DNA from: Galeruca laticollis
Taxonomy: Eukaryota > Arthropoda > Insecta > Coleoptera > Chrysomelidae
NCBI GenBank assembly: GCA_963921935.1
Contig: OY998180.1
Span: 196,891,044 to 196,955,043 of the forward strand
Direction: 5' to 3'
DNA: 64,000 nt
Part shown: piece after piece, positions 12,050 to 25,398 of the stretch
Position numbering within the stretch: position 1 is the first letter of the stretch
How the letters are laid out: each line of letters begins with the position of its first letter
Position numbers and translations under genes: made by a program
The notes under the pieces: generated by a model
The model's input: the letters and a program-made list of their open reading frames with translations, nothing else
Told to the model about the DNA's origin: nothing
Databases searched by the model: none

Positions 12050-12400
12050 CATAATGAACTGAGCTGAGTGTTGTACTCGCAACTGAGTGTTGAACTTGAA
12101 ACTGAATGTTGAACTCGAAAACTAATTAAGAAACGACGTGTTTGACTTAATAGCGGAGAAACGATGTGTTTCTACTTGAATTACACTTAGAACTTGAGTT
12201 TCGACTTTCTTGCACAACTTAAGGAACCGTTTCACTATTCAACCAACTAACTCGTTAATAATATAACCGATAACTTACTATCCGATTGCGTAACTATGTG
12301 ATAACTGCTTAACTAAGAGTGAGTCCTTCTTGAATGATTGATGAACTGAACTGAGTGTTGAATTGACTTAGTTGTTGAGTGATGAACTGATTTCTTCACG
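12050..12400. repeat. Degenerate short tandem motifs
   Basis: Variants of AACTGAGTGTTGAACTCG and GAACTGAACTGAGTGTTGAA recur from 12056 to 12125 and again near 12340-12380. The ~22-bp periodicity is loose. The whole 11800-12480 stretch is rich in ACTTGA/TGAACT words. No protein is encoded. Confidence 0.5.
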
Positions 12401-12654
12401 TGGTAAGATGTGTTAAATAGAAATCTCCGAAGGGCGTGTTTACACGTGGGTTGGGATAATTAAAAACATTTCCTATTGGCCAGTATCATTTGACTTGCCG
12501 GACCATTCACAAGAATCAACAATGGACGCCTCCAATAGATATTTCAATTACTATTGAAAGATGATCCGTCGTATTGTAACCTTTTACTCAGAAATGTTTA
12601 TTACATACCTTCCGAGCACCGATCCATTAATAAAAGATTGTCTACCATAGAAGC

Positions 12655-13070
12655 TCAAATACAATGTGACAATAAATCTTTTACGAATTTTACAATGCGC
12701 TATTTAGTTTGTTCCAAGCAATATAATTTTAGGGCGTTTACAATTCCATTAACACAATAAAATAATAGTGTGAAACGTGACATTTTCTTAAATCTTTAAC
12801 TATAGGATTGCTAAAACAATGCGACAATATGTCTTTCACGAATTTCACAAGATATTATTTCGTTTGCTCTAACATGATATTTTGTAAATATCTAACAAAG
12901 CTACAAATAAAGTGAATTTACCCTTTGAATGTACAAAAATTCCGAAAGGATACAAAAAGATCTATAAATATCTTAACACAATGCTACCAAATAAAATGAA
13001 TTTACGCTTTGAATGTATAACAATGGCGAAAAGAAGCAAAAATAATTTCATATCTACAAATATTTTACAC
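12655..13070 (+). repeat. Nested imperfect direct duplications
   Basis: AATCTTTTACGAATTTTACAA (12672) recurs as a variant with CTTTCACGAATTTCACAA (12831), about 157 bp apart. AAAGTGAATTTACCCTTTGAATG (12908) recurs as AAATGAATTTACGCTTTGAATG (about 12993), about 84 bp apart. Short open frames inside (12554-12760, 12912-13154) are unrecognised and are probably incidental. Confidence 0.55.
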
Positions 13071-13099
13071 GTTTTAAATGACTCCTTACTACGCTTGGG

Positions 13100-15461
13100 C
13101 CTGAAGCTCAAACTCGCCACGAACACCTCATTGCTTCCGCGGTGTATACACTAGTTTTTGTCAGGAAGGACGCCATAAATGACATGATTTTTGTTTATAT
13201 TAATTGTTATAAATTATAGAATTGAAAAGAAATATTTTGTTGAGCACGTTTCATTCAAAAAATAATTTCATTGTAATTTATTCATAAGAACAATTTAACG
13301 AACAGGAGTAGGATAATGGAAAACTATACATTTTATCGTGTGTGGATTTAGTCCGATGCACGATAAGACTGAACAAGACTTGACTTGCCTCAAAATGATT
13401 GTTATCGTGTGTACTGCTAAATATAAGTTCTTCGTTTCATTTGTTTTTATCCACTCATTCGCTTCGCGCCGCCGCTGGTGTCACTTCACTTTTTCTCTCT
13501 ATATATCTGTACCGCACACGCGCTTTTACTGTAGCCATAATATGTGTACTATGTATGTGTGATATGGATTTGCAAAATAAGCGTTTTGCGTCTTGAGTGA
13601 CAAAAAAAGTATTCTTTGTACAGAATCTTATGAGACGTCGTCCACTACATCGTTCTGTACACTACTGGGACCGTACCGTGCTATAACCGATCCGATCCAG
13701 TATCTTTTGGTATTGGAGAATATTTTGCAGGTGAAGGAACGCTCCGCGCATAGCGCGCAACGTGATAACACCGTTTTGTGCAGCCAGCAGTACACGTATA
13801 TATAATGTATAATCTAAAAAATTCAACTAAACATTCAACTTTAGTCGAATGTTTTTGTCTATAATATATATTGTGACGATATTTTTTTTATTGTAATGAA
13901 AAGTTAAAATGAAATGATGGTTAATGTCAATGTCAAATTATGAATTGTCACACTTGGGCTCTAACAGTTTATTTTATTAAATTTTAATTTCTTTATGCAT
14001 TTATGGGCTCCGGCTATATACTAACTTTTACTATAGATTTAAATTTTAGTTTTATGTAACTTTCTCTATCTTATTTGAGAACTCTTTGCTTCCGCTCTCT
14101 GGGCGTACGGGTTCAATATCTCAACTTTCCAGACCTATGGTCTCCAACTGTGTAAAACATTCACTATATTAATCCACAACAAACTACTCCAGAAAAACAA
14201 ACTAAAATTCCAAAATACGTTTATTGATTTGTTAAGTTTGCAATTTTTAAAGAATAAATTACCAAATTTAGGTCAACAATAAATATAGATAAGAAATTAA
14301 AGGTATGTAAATGTTGGACGTAGTAGATTGAATGCATTCTGTCTGCGAAAATAAAAGAGAAGAAACAAAAACCAAGTTATGCCAAATAAAGTCTTTGTAC
14401 TGTTTCTAATTTTTGTAAAATTAAATGCAAAACATATAGTTTCAATAGTAAGTAAATCGTTTACGATATTATTACTATTTGTGCAATTATTTTAAACTTT
14501 CAAGCCAATATAATAATATTCTCTCAGACAAAATATTTATAAAGATTTGTTACCTTGCAGTTTATTGTCAAAACACACGGCATAAAGGAAATCCTCTTGA
14601 ATAAATTATTCAATTATTAATTAACTTCAATGTATAAGGTATGTACCATTTACTTTTTCTTATTTTTTTTTTAAATTTTGGTAGATTATCTCATTTTACC
14701 ATTCATATATCTTTTTCAAATCTCTTCTTATCTCTTAAATGTATATAGGAAAATTATTTCATAAACACTTTATCTTTTTATGAATGTTCATGAAAATTTT
14801 TTTATGCAAAGTGTCCAATTAAGCTTTCTTTCTTTTTATAAATCGTGTCCGTTTAAAACACTTCTCATTTTATTAATTATATCTCCTTTGAGAAAATTTT
14901 CTGACCTCTTTTAAATTTTTAATTCATGTCAGATCTTTTCAAATTTTTTTTATTGACATTATTTTATTTAATTTCAGTCACCTGGATTTGTATCTCTCGG
15001 AAACAGCAAACTATCAGAGAGTAAGATCTGGAACAAGTCTTCTTTCTCCTTACTCATCAATAATTTTTTTCTATAACCTTAATTTGTTACCCGCACTTGA
15101 CAAATATAAATTTATAACATACTCTGTATGTTCGGGTAAATTACTCTACCTTCTTATAATTAAAATCCTACCTAATATATAAAATAATTTTACAATCAAC
15201 AAAAATAAAGCTTTGAGACTCCTAGACTTTGGTCAATGGCTTGTGAAGGTATGTTTCTTTATCATCAGACTGTACACTTTTATTTCATTTCAATTTTAAA
15301 ATCTTTACTTAACTTCTGATTAATTACTAAGTTACTTTTTAAATTACTACAGTGTGTGCCAAATTTATCTAATATTTTATAAATCATGATTATTATGTCA
15401 TTTGGTACATTATTCTATCTAAAATTTTCTAAGGCAATTTATTTGTTTTAATATATTACCT
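13100..15461. other. No recognisable gene
   Basis: The 13330-13870 part is relatively GC-rich with CG dinucleotides but encodes nothing I recognise. From 13870 on the sequence is strongly AT-rich. The small plus-strand frames at 13338-13805 and 14988-15182 have no family features. Confidence 0.4.
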
Positions 15462-16082
15462 ATTCAATCATACTAATTTTTTTTGGATTTACGATGTTTT
15501 TGATGGTTAAAATAAATAAAAACTAAAATTTGAGTTCCGCTTTTAATTAATAAATATTTAACAACAAGTTCTTATAATAATTGTTCAAAATGTGCTCCAT
15601 CTACTTCCTGGCAGTAAAACATCCTATTCTTAAACTCTTGTCGGACTCGATAAATGTGTCGGGGGAACTTGCCCTACATTATTCAACAATTCGTTGTTTT
15701 AACACCTCAATACTGTCAGGAGCTGTAGCGTAAACATTAGATTTAAGGTATCCCCACAAAAAAAATCTGAAGGTGTTAGGTCCAGTGACCGAGCTGGCCA
15801 TTCTATTGGACCGCGTCGTCCAATCCATCTACCAGAATATTCCATATCTAGATAACGTATTACTGCAAAGTAATTGTGTGTAGGAGCACCATCTTGTTGT
15901 AACGTTATTTCCAATACCAGAAGAAACTTTATTTTTACGGTTTTATTCATCGAAATCTATGTTATTTAATATGCTTACAACACACGCACAGGTTCATCCT
16001 TCTGTGGGAATTCTATATTCATTTATCTACATTTATTGATTGTAAAAAATCATTGTGTAATTTAAATTGAATGGTTAATAAA

Positions 16083-16113
<31 letters not shown>

Positions 16114-16278
16114 AATGAAACTAAAAATTCAAGATATTATCGCATGTAAAAACGTTTTGACAATTAACCATAAGCGGACTTTTGAATCATTATTAATTAA
16201 AAGCGAAATTCAAGTTTTAGTGTTTATTTATTTGAATCATCAAAAACATCGTAAATAAAAAAAATAGTATGATTGAAT
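15462..16278. mobile_element. Mariner-like element with ~90-bp inverted ends
   Basis: ATTCAATCATACTA (15462) is inverted at 16265-16278. Matching continues inward through ATTTACGATGTTTTTGATG and TTTCGCTTTTAATTAATAA-type blocks for about 90 bp at each side. The interior retains a mariner-type transposase fragment on the minus strand, so this looks like an internally deleted copy. Confidence 0.8.
15699..15950 (-). pseudogene. Mariner-like transposase C-terminal fragment
   Basis: An 83-codon frame with LQQDGAPTHNYFAVIRYLD and IGRRGPIEWPARSLDLTPSDFF. In mariner-type DDD/E transposases QQDGAPxH carries the second catalytic aspartate and SPDLTPLDFF the third acidic residue; here the latter reads SLDLTPSDFF. 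N-terminal DNA-binding and first catalytic parts are missing. The same IGRRGPIEWP lineage occurs at 37430 and 62609. Confidence 0.85.
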
Positions 16279-16529
16279 TGGTTTTCTAAATAACTTTCAA
16301 ACGTGGTGTCACTTGCCATAAGGTCCAATTTAATATTATTGGTTTCAATTGCCTGGTGACGTCACCGATGCCTATTAAGTCACCTGTTACCACTAGTAGA
16401 GAAGCTTACAATACTTCATTTTCACGCTCCAAATTTCATCAGTCCAAGTATCACCGTTCAACCGTTCAAAATAAAAGAGGGGGAGGAGACTTTTGAGAAG
16501 CACTGTATATATATATATAAAAAATGAAA

Positions 16530-17054
16530 AAGTTAGAACGTTTTTAGAAATGATTAACATTAAAAAAGATCCTAATAGCATAAATAATAGAAGCGATATT
16601 AGTAATTTAAACATCATCTATGATGGTATTTTGAGAGAATGATATTGGCTCTGATCTCTTGCACTTTGCTATAAAATTTAATAGCATTAAAATCATAATT
16701 TGTCCGTACTAACGATAAAATATAAAAAGGAAAAATATTAATTATGTTAAAAAAATTACAACTAATCTATAGAGAGACCAATTTGTATTCAGTTCAATGT
16801 CCAAGCAATGCGTGATAAATATGTACCTGTTCAGAAATTGTTTTGTCTTTCATGTGATATCTGAAATAATGAAAGAAAGGTAATAATTTATATTGTTTTC
16901 GTGTAATTTGATTTTATAAATATTGACATAATTTTAATTTATACATGTAATAATTTTAGATTATTTTATTAACCAGAAGATGACTTCATAAGTCGAAACG
17001 TACGTCGTTATTAAATGTTTTTTAAGTATATTTGACCTTTAATCCAAGAAAGTA
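16530..17054 (+). pseudogene. Penelope-like element 3' end
   Basis: Plus-strand translation in one frame gives LEMINIKKDPNSINNRSDIS and NLNIIYDGILRE, aligning with the extreme C-terminus of the PLE copy at 3909. Downstream, AGATGACTTCATAAGTCGAAACG fits a PLE-type 3' UTR. It ends at a (TA)n tract. Confidence 0.7.
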
Positions 17055-17056
17055 AC

Positions 17057-17095
<39 letters not shown>
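17055..17095. repeat. (TA)n microsatellite
   Basis: TA tract between a Penelope-like 3' end and an inverted copy of the ~350-bp repeat. Confidence 0.95.
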
Positions 17096-17100
<5 letters not shown>

Positions 17101-17240
17101 AGATGTAGGTATATCGCGTGATATGTTAACAACAACAACAAAGAGAATCATGGGTAATTCACGCAAAGTAAAGGGCTACTGAAATAGAGTGGTAACCGTG
17201 GACATGCATGTTTCTGGCTCATGAGACTACGGAATCGGAT
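17096..17240 (-). repeat. ~350-bp repeat, locus 3 (partial, inverted)
   Basis: The reverse complement reads GAGCCAGAAACATGCATGTCC, then GGTTACCACTC, GTAGCCCTTT, ATTACCCATGATTCTC and ATCACGCG, in the same order as at 1740-1830 and 1453-1505. The copy starts at the (TA)n edge (ACATCTTC side) and lacks the rest of the unit. Confidence 0.75.
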
Positions 17241-17279
17241 CACTTCCTACATTAATGAACGAATAACCTACCCCCCACC

Positions 17280-17892
<613 letters not shown>

Positions 17893-18132
17893 ATCTATTG
17901 TTATATTTAGTAAAAGCCGTTTTCAATCACACAGTCATAGAAATAATAATTATTGTAAGAAGAATATATTACACCGCGTTGTTTGCAAATTGGGATTGAC
18001 GAAACTGATACAGTGGTGTAGGCGTCAGCACGAAATCCACCCGTTATAATGAGAGAGGGATACCGAATCGGAACCGGCTTAATACGTTCCGCTTACGGTC
18101 ATGGAACGGTATGGTGTAGTGAGCGAAGACCT

Positions 18133-18318
18133 TAAGGCGAGTACGGGAGGAGTACAAGCCAATAAATGAGGAAAAGTTTGGAAAAGAAGTTTGCTATACA
18201 TGCAACCCAAAAAAGAGACGATAAACTTTTTACTTTTGTTATAATTGTAAAAAAAAAACTTTTTTTTTGGAATGTTCGCACAAAATATGCAGAGAATGTG
18301 TTATTCAAAAATAAGTAA
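18133..18318 (+). pseudogene. piggyBac-like transposase, C-terminal zinc-binding end
   Basis: Continues the frame broken at 11774: RRVREEYKPINEEKFGKEVC, then YTCNPKKRR, a stop, TFYFCYNCKK and, after a further frame change, LECSHKICRECV. The paired CxxC motifs fit the cysteine-rich C-terminal domain of piggyBac transposases, which binds transposon ends. The stop and frame changes make it a relic. Confidence 0.7.
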
Positions 18319-19178
18319 CTTTATTTGCTTGTATTTTTTTGTTACTATTCGTTATGATAATGTTTATTTATTACCTTCAGAATGTAATTTTTTGTTATTT
18401 TCAATATTTGTGATATAATATTCCACTTCTTTCGTAACTGCCTTTTTGTCGTGTTTGTTATAGGTAAAGATTAAACATTTTAAAAAAATTACACGAAGTA
18501 TGTTAAAAAGTTGTAAAATAAACTCTAGAGAAGGTACTACTATGCTGTTCTTAAATAGCCTGTCCAAACATAGTTATTTTGGGCCTTAAGGTCTTATGGG
18601 CCTGTTAGACCACACCGAGGTACAGTTTAAAACTTACAGAAGCATTTATTTCATTCGTTGTTGGCGCCTTTGATGTGTATGTTGCAATTTTTCCACTGCG
18701 CAACCTGAAATTGTTTCCTACGCGCATGGAGGTCCAACTGATACAATGATGATTTGATTGAAAACTTATTAAATAGCCAACCAACGTGCGTAATAAGTGT
18801 CGGTGTTACAGATTTTCTGCCGTTTCCCTGTAGCATGGTGAATTTATTCACTAGCCATTTGGACCGATAATAGGGAATACAGCCGCAGCTGGACCTGCTT
18901 CCATCTGCTTTGATTGTTATTATTATTATTCAACGCTGTACCTTGCATAAAATATCTAATCCCCGCAAGCTCGTCTCCACAAACATATTCAAATCCACCG
19001 CCACCAGCTAATAACCCAATTCTATACACTTCTTTAAAAATGTCTCCTAGACACTTTTTCAATATAAAATTCTAACAAATTACAAACGTTTGTCAATTTA
19101 TCTCTCTAGATATCGGAGACATTCCAGATCCACGAAAATAATATCATATCTCCCTACTTGAAAATTTCCGACACCTAG
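18319..19178. other. No recognisable gene
   Basis: Three minus-strand frames of 66-72 codons (18364-19062) show no known domain. One is cut by an AAC repeat (Asn run, about 18925). They may be decayed transposon coding sequence but I cannot support a family. Confidence 0.35.
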
Positions 19179-20016
19179 CCAGCCCAATATCATATCTATC
19201 TGCAGCAGAGCGAGGACAAACTTATTGACAGACTCATTGTCATTAATAAAGGAAAAATATCTAATAAATTGAAGAACATACGCGATCGACATAAGAATGT
19301 TGAAAACATGGAATCGTCATCAATTTTGAGTACTGAACATGGCTGGGAAATACCATCATCAACCAGCAGTGAAATCTATTTTATTCAAAAAGTGAGAGGG
19401 TCTTGTACTTGTCAACTAACTTGCTCAGAGTATTTGCATTCACAAATACTGCTCTTCCTGTCTCGATTCATCAATAAAATTTTATATGTGCAAACATATA
19501 CATTTACTTGCCCACTATAAAAAGGAAAATGACAATAATCATGAAACTTCAATAACTTCTACCAGAGGTATGTTTGTAATAATTATATTTTTATTTTCAT
19601 TTTTCTTTATTTTTTTCACAGCACATTTTTTAAACTTTTAGATACTATGGAAGATGAAGACAATTTATTTATTGATTGTGATGAAATGAATAATGAATCA
19701 GAGATTATCTTTCAGCAGCTATCAAAGAAACAAAAAACATGTTTATCAGTGCAGGATAGACAAGTTAAAATAATGGGAAAATTCCAACAAATACTTTACG
19801 GCGACACTGGCTACTACAGATTATTTGAAAGAAATCGTGTTACCATCATGTAATAAGCAGATTGTCCACAATGAGAATATAATTGCCCAGAGACGATTAT
19901 GGTCAACAAAGAAAAAAGTCAAGAAGTCGAATCCTATTAAAAAACCTACAACTATGGAAACTCAAAAAATTGCTTTAATTATTTTGTTAACTGATGATAA
20001 TAATAATTCCCAATAA
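19179..20016 (+). pseudogene. SWIM-zinc-finger transposon-type gene, C-terminal exons
   Basis: Exon 1 (to 19567) reads LIDRLIVINKGKISNKLKNI..HGWEIPSS..SCTCQLTCSE and, after a frame change near 19425, ICIHKYCSSCLDSSIKFYMC followed by KHIHLLAHYKK. The C-x-C ... C-x-H pattern is SWIM-like. This arrangement is frequent at the C-terminus of insect transposon-derived proteins, probably Mutator-like. A 74-bp intron (donor GTATGT at 19568, acceptor TTTTAG ending 19641) joins in phase to DTMEDEDNLFIDCDEMNNES. A second frameshift near 19810 moves to the frame ending at 20016. The catalytic part upstream is absent. Confidence 0.55.
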
Positions 20017-20114
20017 TAAAATACAATATACATTTATCATTTTAATAATTTCATTTATAGGTACATAGATACCTATCTATTACACATTGTGTTTCTTCTT
20101 TATCAAAGGTCATA

Positions 20115-20400
20115 GACAATTCAATTCAATTTATTGCAATTAAGTACAAAGAAATATAGGTAAATACAAAATTAGAACTAAGTATAAAGTTTCACATAAT
20201 TCAAGAATGTACCTACTTAAGATGTGGGTATAAATAATCTTTATGCACAATTTGTTACATAAAATGAAATTAGTTTATCATAGCTAGGCTTTTGCCTATT
20301 TAGTACTTAACCACAATTACAATAAACTAAAAACAGAATAAAAGTAGATAAATAATTAGAAATATATAACAACAATTACATTTAACAATAACAAAGTTTA
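20115..20400 (-). other. LINE 3' UTR remnant
   Basis: The reverse complement ends ATTGCAATAAATTGAATTGA, a short direct repeat tail common at 3' ends of insect CR1/Jockey-type LINEs. It is preceded by ~250 bp of AT-rich UTR-like sequence. No coding part adjoins it. Confidence 0.45.
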
Positions 20401-20637
20401 GGTTTGAGTGGTTTGTTTTTAAATAAAGGACACACTTTTAGACGCACCACATATTCAATCAGAATTCAGTAAGAAATTCACAGTAATTTTCTACTTGAAT
20501 TTCTATGTTTAGCAGAAACAGAGATTATATTGACCAAAATCCAATCAAAACAGTATCATAATCTAATAACGAATCCAAAACGACCTAAACAAACCTTTAA
20601 TTGCCCATAGAGTAGTTCTGATTTTCGCCGATCTGGC

Positions 20638-20700
20638 GCTGCGATCTTTTTATCAGTCGCTGCGATCTTTTTATCAGTCGCTGCGATCTTTTTATCAGTC
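20638..20700 (+). repeat. 21-bp tandem repeat, three copies
   Basis: GCTGCGATCTTTTTATCAGTC is repeated three times without change and breaks off at 20701. Confidence 0.98.
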
Positions 20701-22689
20701 GCCTATCGTTTATCTTCGGGATCGATGCTGCGTGACCGGCTAGATGCTAGTAAGTTCGTCGTCCCCCAAGAGACGGCAAAACCTTCCGATTCTAGACACT
20801 TTTTGTCACCCCATCCTATACATTTTTAAAACGTCGCTGCTTCCAAACATCAACCCTCGTTGCTGGTCGAGATAACTTTTCCTCCAACACTCTAAATCCT
20901 AAACACCTTTTAAAAAGAGTTTTCTATACACTTCTTTTTCTCTCTGTCCTAGACACTTTTTTACAACTCTGCTGTTATTCAGCCGACCCTCCAAAAAACA
21001 CCAAACTTAACTTATGAACGCTGCACTATGACACCCAAAACACCCCCAATCCAGCCCTGCAGAGGAAACTAATCCTATCAGAGCAACCAAAACAATTCCA
21101 ACTTTTTAAATAAAAATCCCCTTTCTAACACAAAATCTTTTCGAACTTCTCTCTTTTCTGCGTAATAAGTGACAAATCTTGAACTTATTTCCTAGGAGTG
21201 GATGTGAGTGAGAGAAAATATTGGAACAGTAAAATCGGCAGAGTGATCTAACTGCTTCTGAAAGCCATAAACTGTGACCGAGGCATCTACGTTACAGTTT
21301 TGGTACCCAGGTAGTTAAGGATTAATTTATCTGTTGCTTTTTTCTAACGCGCTCCAATTTAAAAAATAAATAAAATATTTTACGTTAACAAAACCGATAT
21401 TTTTCATGGTCAAAAAAATCTATTTTTGCATTTTTTTTTCTAGTTTACTGCGATATAAACTTTTGGATCCTGGACTATATATTCCTAATCACTGGACCTA
21501 TATTTATTGCAAAAAGGCTACGAAAAACTTAAATACTTATATTCTTTCCACTTGAAACAATAGTATATTGTGCAACAAGTAGGAAAAGTTCAACTTTTCC
21601 CACATGTTGCACACTATACTTTTTCTACAACGGTACAAATTTAAAGAATACAAGTTTACAAGTTAATAGCTGTGTAGACATCGAGGACCCCCCACCGAAA
21701 AGTGTCTAGACATCGAGAAACCCCTGCTAAAACGTTTAGGCATCGGGGATCACCCTACTGGATTCTCCATATAAATATATGTAGTGTGGGCAAAGTGCCG
21801 TGATTAATAATATTTCTCATAGTTTTGAAATTAAGTAAGCTATGAGAAATACCCTACTTTTCATAAGCAGTTATAGAAAAAATAGTATTCCACGTTAGGT
21901 CACTTTCCTCTACACAAAATTCTTTTAGTTGTATAATTATTTAAAAATAAAATCCACAATGTATCGATTAGCATTGTATGTGGCAACGCTGTCAAGACAT
22001 CGTAAATACCCATGACGTGACAAGTCATGTTGATTCCCTCAAATCTAGAATTAAGTATTGCGCAACGTTAAGCGTGGTCATGGTCAGAGCGCGTGTACCG
22101 GCTTGTGTGTTTCGTCACTGATAAACATTCTGGCCTGGGTGTTCGTACGATTTGATGTTTTCCTAGCTTAGAAAGAGATGAACGAACCTCGAATTTTCTA
22201 GTTATTACGACGTTTATAAAAAAATACTATTTTAGATGTTACGCTTCGTAAATTTATAATTAATACTTCTAGACACAGAGGTCGAATTATAACAAAGAGA
22301 GGTCATAATGTATGATTGATTGTAGAAATAAACTAGGAAATTTTAATACACAATCTTATAAAATAAAGAGAACACCTACATCAACACCTTTTTTGCGAAC
22401 ACCGACTATTTAAAGAGATGTAAAAATATTGTCTCGAAGTTCAATGACTAGGATATTCTAACGGAGGAATCACACGTGTTAAACGAAGATTAAATTTATA
22501 ATATTCTCATTTGGAAAACGTTGAGCTAAACCATTACATTTTTAAAGATTTTAATAAAGATTAGAACTGAATAATATCCAATCTGAATTTCAATTTAATA
22601 CGTTTTCATACTTCCCTTACATTCTGGGAATCAGACTATTTTATAGTTTCTAGTTTTAGATGTCAAGTAACAACTGACGCTAATTGGTG
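20701..22689. other. No recognisable gene
   Basis: Contains C-rich patches with repeated CTAGACACTTTTT words (20790, 20945) and the ~31-bp tandem at 21671. Otherwise AT-rich with no coding signal on either strand. Confidence 0.4.
21671..21762 (+). repeat. ~31-bp imperfect tandem, three copies
   Basis: Variants of GTGTAGACATCGAGGACCCC, the second and third diverging to TCTAGACATCGAGAAACCCC and TTTAGGCATCGGGGATCACC, follow each other with a ~31-bp period. Confidence 0.7.
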
Positions 22690-23790
22690 ATTCCCAGCAG
22701 ACATTTTGTGGGGTGATGTAATATGTACGTAAATAAACGATTTTGAAGAGTAAAACTAACTTTTCCGCACTTAACACTCCGGAAACTGTATCGTGCTAAC
22801 AAACCGAAATTTCTCCAAAAATAACCAAAAATGTAGTACCTATATCTGGATTTATAGGAACCGTTAGTGAGCTGAAAAATCAATAGGGTTCATCTGTGAA
22901 ACGCACTGAACAATATCCAATCATGAAATTGGTCACTTGTATACACTCCCGAAGCTGTATCGTGCTAAAAACCGAAATTTCTCAAAAAATGAACAAAAAT
23001 GTAGTATATTTGGATTTATTGGACCCGTTGTACTGGCTCTGGTGAACTGAAAATCTGTGAGATGCCCTGAATAATATCCAACCATAAAATTGGTCAATTA
23101 TATACACTCGGGCGGCTGTAGCATGCTAACAAACCGAATTCCTTCAAAAATGTAGTCTATCTGGATTTATAGGACTCGTGGTACTGGGTCTGGTGTGCTG
23201 AAAATTAATAGGGTTCATATGTGAAACGCCCTGAACAATATCCAATTATGAATCTGGTCACTTATATACACTTTGGAGGCTGTATCGTGTTAACAAACCG
23301 AAATTTCTCCAAAAATTAACAAAAAATGTGGTATATCTGGATTTATAGGACCCGTTGTTCTGGCTCTGATAAGCTGAAAATCAATAGAGTTCATCTGTGA
23401 AACACTATAAACAATATCCAATCATAGAATTGGTCACTTGTATACAATCCGGAGGCTGTATCGTGCTAAAAACCGAAATTTCACCAAAAATGTAGTATAT
23501 CTGGATTTATAGCACCCGTTGTACTGGTTCTGGTGAGCTGAAAATCAATAGGGTTCATCTATGACATGCCCTGAACAATATCCAATCATAAAATTGGTCA
23601 CACTCGGAGGCTGTATGGTGCTAACAAGAAAAGTGGCCGACGTCGACGACATACACACAGGATTTTTTTCAATAAACCTGTTTTCGTGTTTTTTTCTATG
23701 AAAAACATAAAAATAACTCAAAAAAACCCTTTTTTGGGGTAAACCAATACTTTTCTCCCGTCGTAAATAGGGTTGGTGGAAAAGTAATAT
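22690..23790 (+). repeat. ~170-bp repeat array S1 with leader and tail
   Basis: Six units anchored by CTGTATCGTGCTAAC (about 22786, 22955, 23116, 23280, 23456, 23611), spacing 155-176 bp. Each contains CCGAAATTTCTCC, CTGGATTTATAGGACC, GAGCTGAAAATCAATAGGGT and TATCCAATCATAAAATTGG. A leader (AAATAAACG..TTTTCCGCA, 22725-22770) precedes the array. A tail from GTGGCCGACG (23643) to GGTTGGTGGAAAAGTAA (23788) follows it. The same leader-units-tail order recurs elsewhere in the window, so this is a mobile unit rather than plain satellite DNA. Confidence 0.9.
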
Positions 23791-25179
23791 GACATCCGCA
23801 CACAGAAAAATGCGTTCTTTTTAATGGTACTATCAAAATAGGGTATTCCGATTTAAAAACATGATGATGACGTCATTACTCGAACAGAGATGACGTCATA
23901 AAAAATATGAGTACACCAATAAATGCGCAACTGGAAAATAAAATCGACGTGTCTGAGTTATTTTCTCCAATGGCCAAATCAATTTTTAAACGATTAGTTA
24001 CAATCTTTATGCGTCATTGTATATATATATATATATATACAGAGGGTTGTTTTGGCATCTGGGAACACCAAAACGAATAACTGCATTGTAGTTTTTCGCG
24101 TCATGCTACTCTTTACAATACCTCTATTTCATTCTGAAACAAGCCTAAAAAGCACAAATTCAATTATTACAAATAAATATAATATTATAAATACTCTTGC
24201 GTAATTTTAAAACATCATAATGAATTTGTTATCAGTTCCTATATTGGATTGTCGCTAAAAATTAAATTTAATTATCTCCTAGTGGATTGTGAAATCCACA
24301 ACTAAGGTTAATGACCTTGAGGGTCTTATGGGTTTTGTTTTTTGAGAGCATAGAATGTATAACGGATATTTGTAACTTTTTTCTGATGATGTTATTTATG
24401 ATCTTGACAGATCTTTAATCCTAAATAAACAAGTATCAGTTTTTTCTGAAAAAACTACGTGTGTCATATGCTTTCATATTTATACAGTGTGTTCAAAAAG
24501 TAAGTAACTTCTTGAATACGCTGTATACGTAAATGCATGTTTGTCTCTGATAAATAGTATTACTAGTTATAATTAAAAATAGCTGGTTTGTCTAATACGA
24601 TTGTCAATAATGAAAGGTCACCTTAAAAAATGGTGCACAATGTTTGTTTGACGTATACATCGCTGTTCGTTATATGTTTACTTATTTCGGAAACCAGACA
24701 AATGAACTTAATTTAACTGGTTACTAACATATAAAAAGCCTAGTTTATTTGTATCTCTAGAATTTCAAAAAAATATATTATCAATGCACGCAACCCATTC
24801 GAATGTTTTTGGGTTTTTGTTCCTAAAATCTAAATATATTCTAGATTCAGTCATCATTTAGGGGCTTTATTATTAACCTCTTTTCTAAATACCTATTGGT
24901 ACTGTCCAATATACAGTGTGACAACCACTTATGGAATAAAACTGGTTGTCTTCTTATTTTATAAAATTATAAAAACGCTGGGACACATCAATTTTAAATT
25001 CAAATGTGTGCTTTTTAAACATAAACTTAAATGTAAGTCTAGCATACTGTGTATTTATTTTTATATTTTTGAAAACTCCTCAACAACATGATTTCAACGA
25101 ACTATATCAGGAATATCGTAATTGCAACAGATCAAAAACTCTAGGAACTTCTTGGTAGTATGGATAATAGTAGCAAATG
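23791..25179. other. No recognisable gene
   Basis: Two TGACGTCAT palindromes (about 23870 and 23890) and a short (TA)n at 24019-24041 are the only structured items. CAGTGTGTTCAAAAAGTAAG at 24485 and CAGTGTGACAACC at 24913 look like transposon ends but lie in the same orientation and do not define an element. Confidence 0.4.
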
Positions 25180-25398
25180 TTTATGAGGACAGTATTTGGT
25201 ATGATTTGTAATTAAAAGTTGAGTCTGACCTAAAACTAATTAAATCGTGGTTTGATAGTAAATTATTAACTATAAATTTTGAAAAAACTTTTTACATACC
25301 TATTCTTAACTCCAATTCATCTAATAACCAATTTCATCCACTGAAAATATCACGGTGTGATCAGGATTTATTTATTAAACCAATAAATGAAATAAAAT
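25180..25398 (+). pseudogene. LINE reverse transcriptase thumb fragment
   Basis: Plus-strand translation gives ESDLKLIKSWFDSKLLTINF followed by EKTFYIPILNS and, downstream, NEIKYY. This matches the region after the YADD box in Jockey/CR1-type reverse transcriptases. The frame stops exactly where the tail of the ~170-bp repeat (TTACTTTTCC on the plus strand) begins. Confidence 0.7.

Noticed and set aside
18364..19292. Four minus-strand frames of 64-72 codons
   Set aside because: No recognisable motifs; one overlaps, in antisense, the exon of the SWIM-type gene.
22690..23790. Regular repeats as a CRISPR array
   Set aside because: Units are ~170 bp and similar throughout, with no unique spacers, and the setting is eukaryotic.
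24485..24935. CAGTGTG motifs at 24485 and 24913 as mariner-type terminal repeats
   Set aside because: They are in direct, not inverted, orientation and enclose no transposase.
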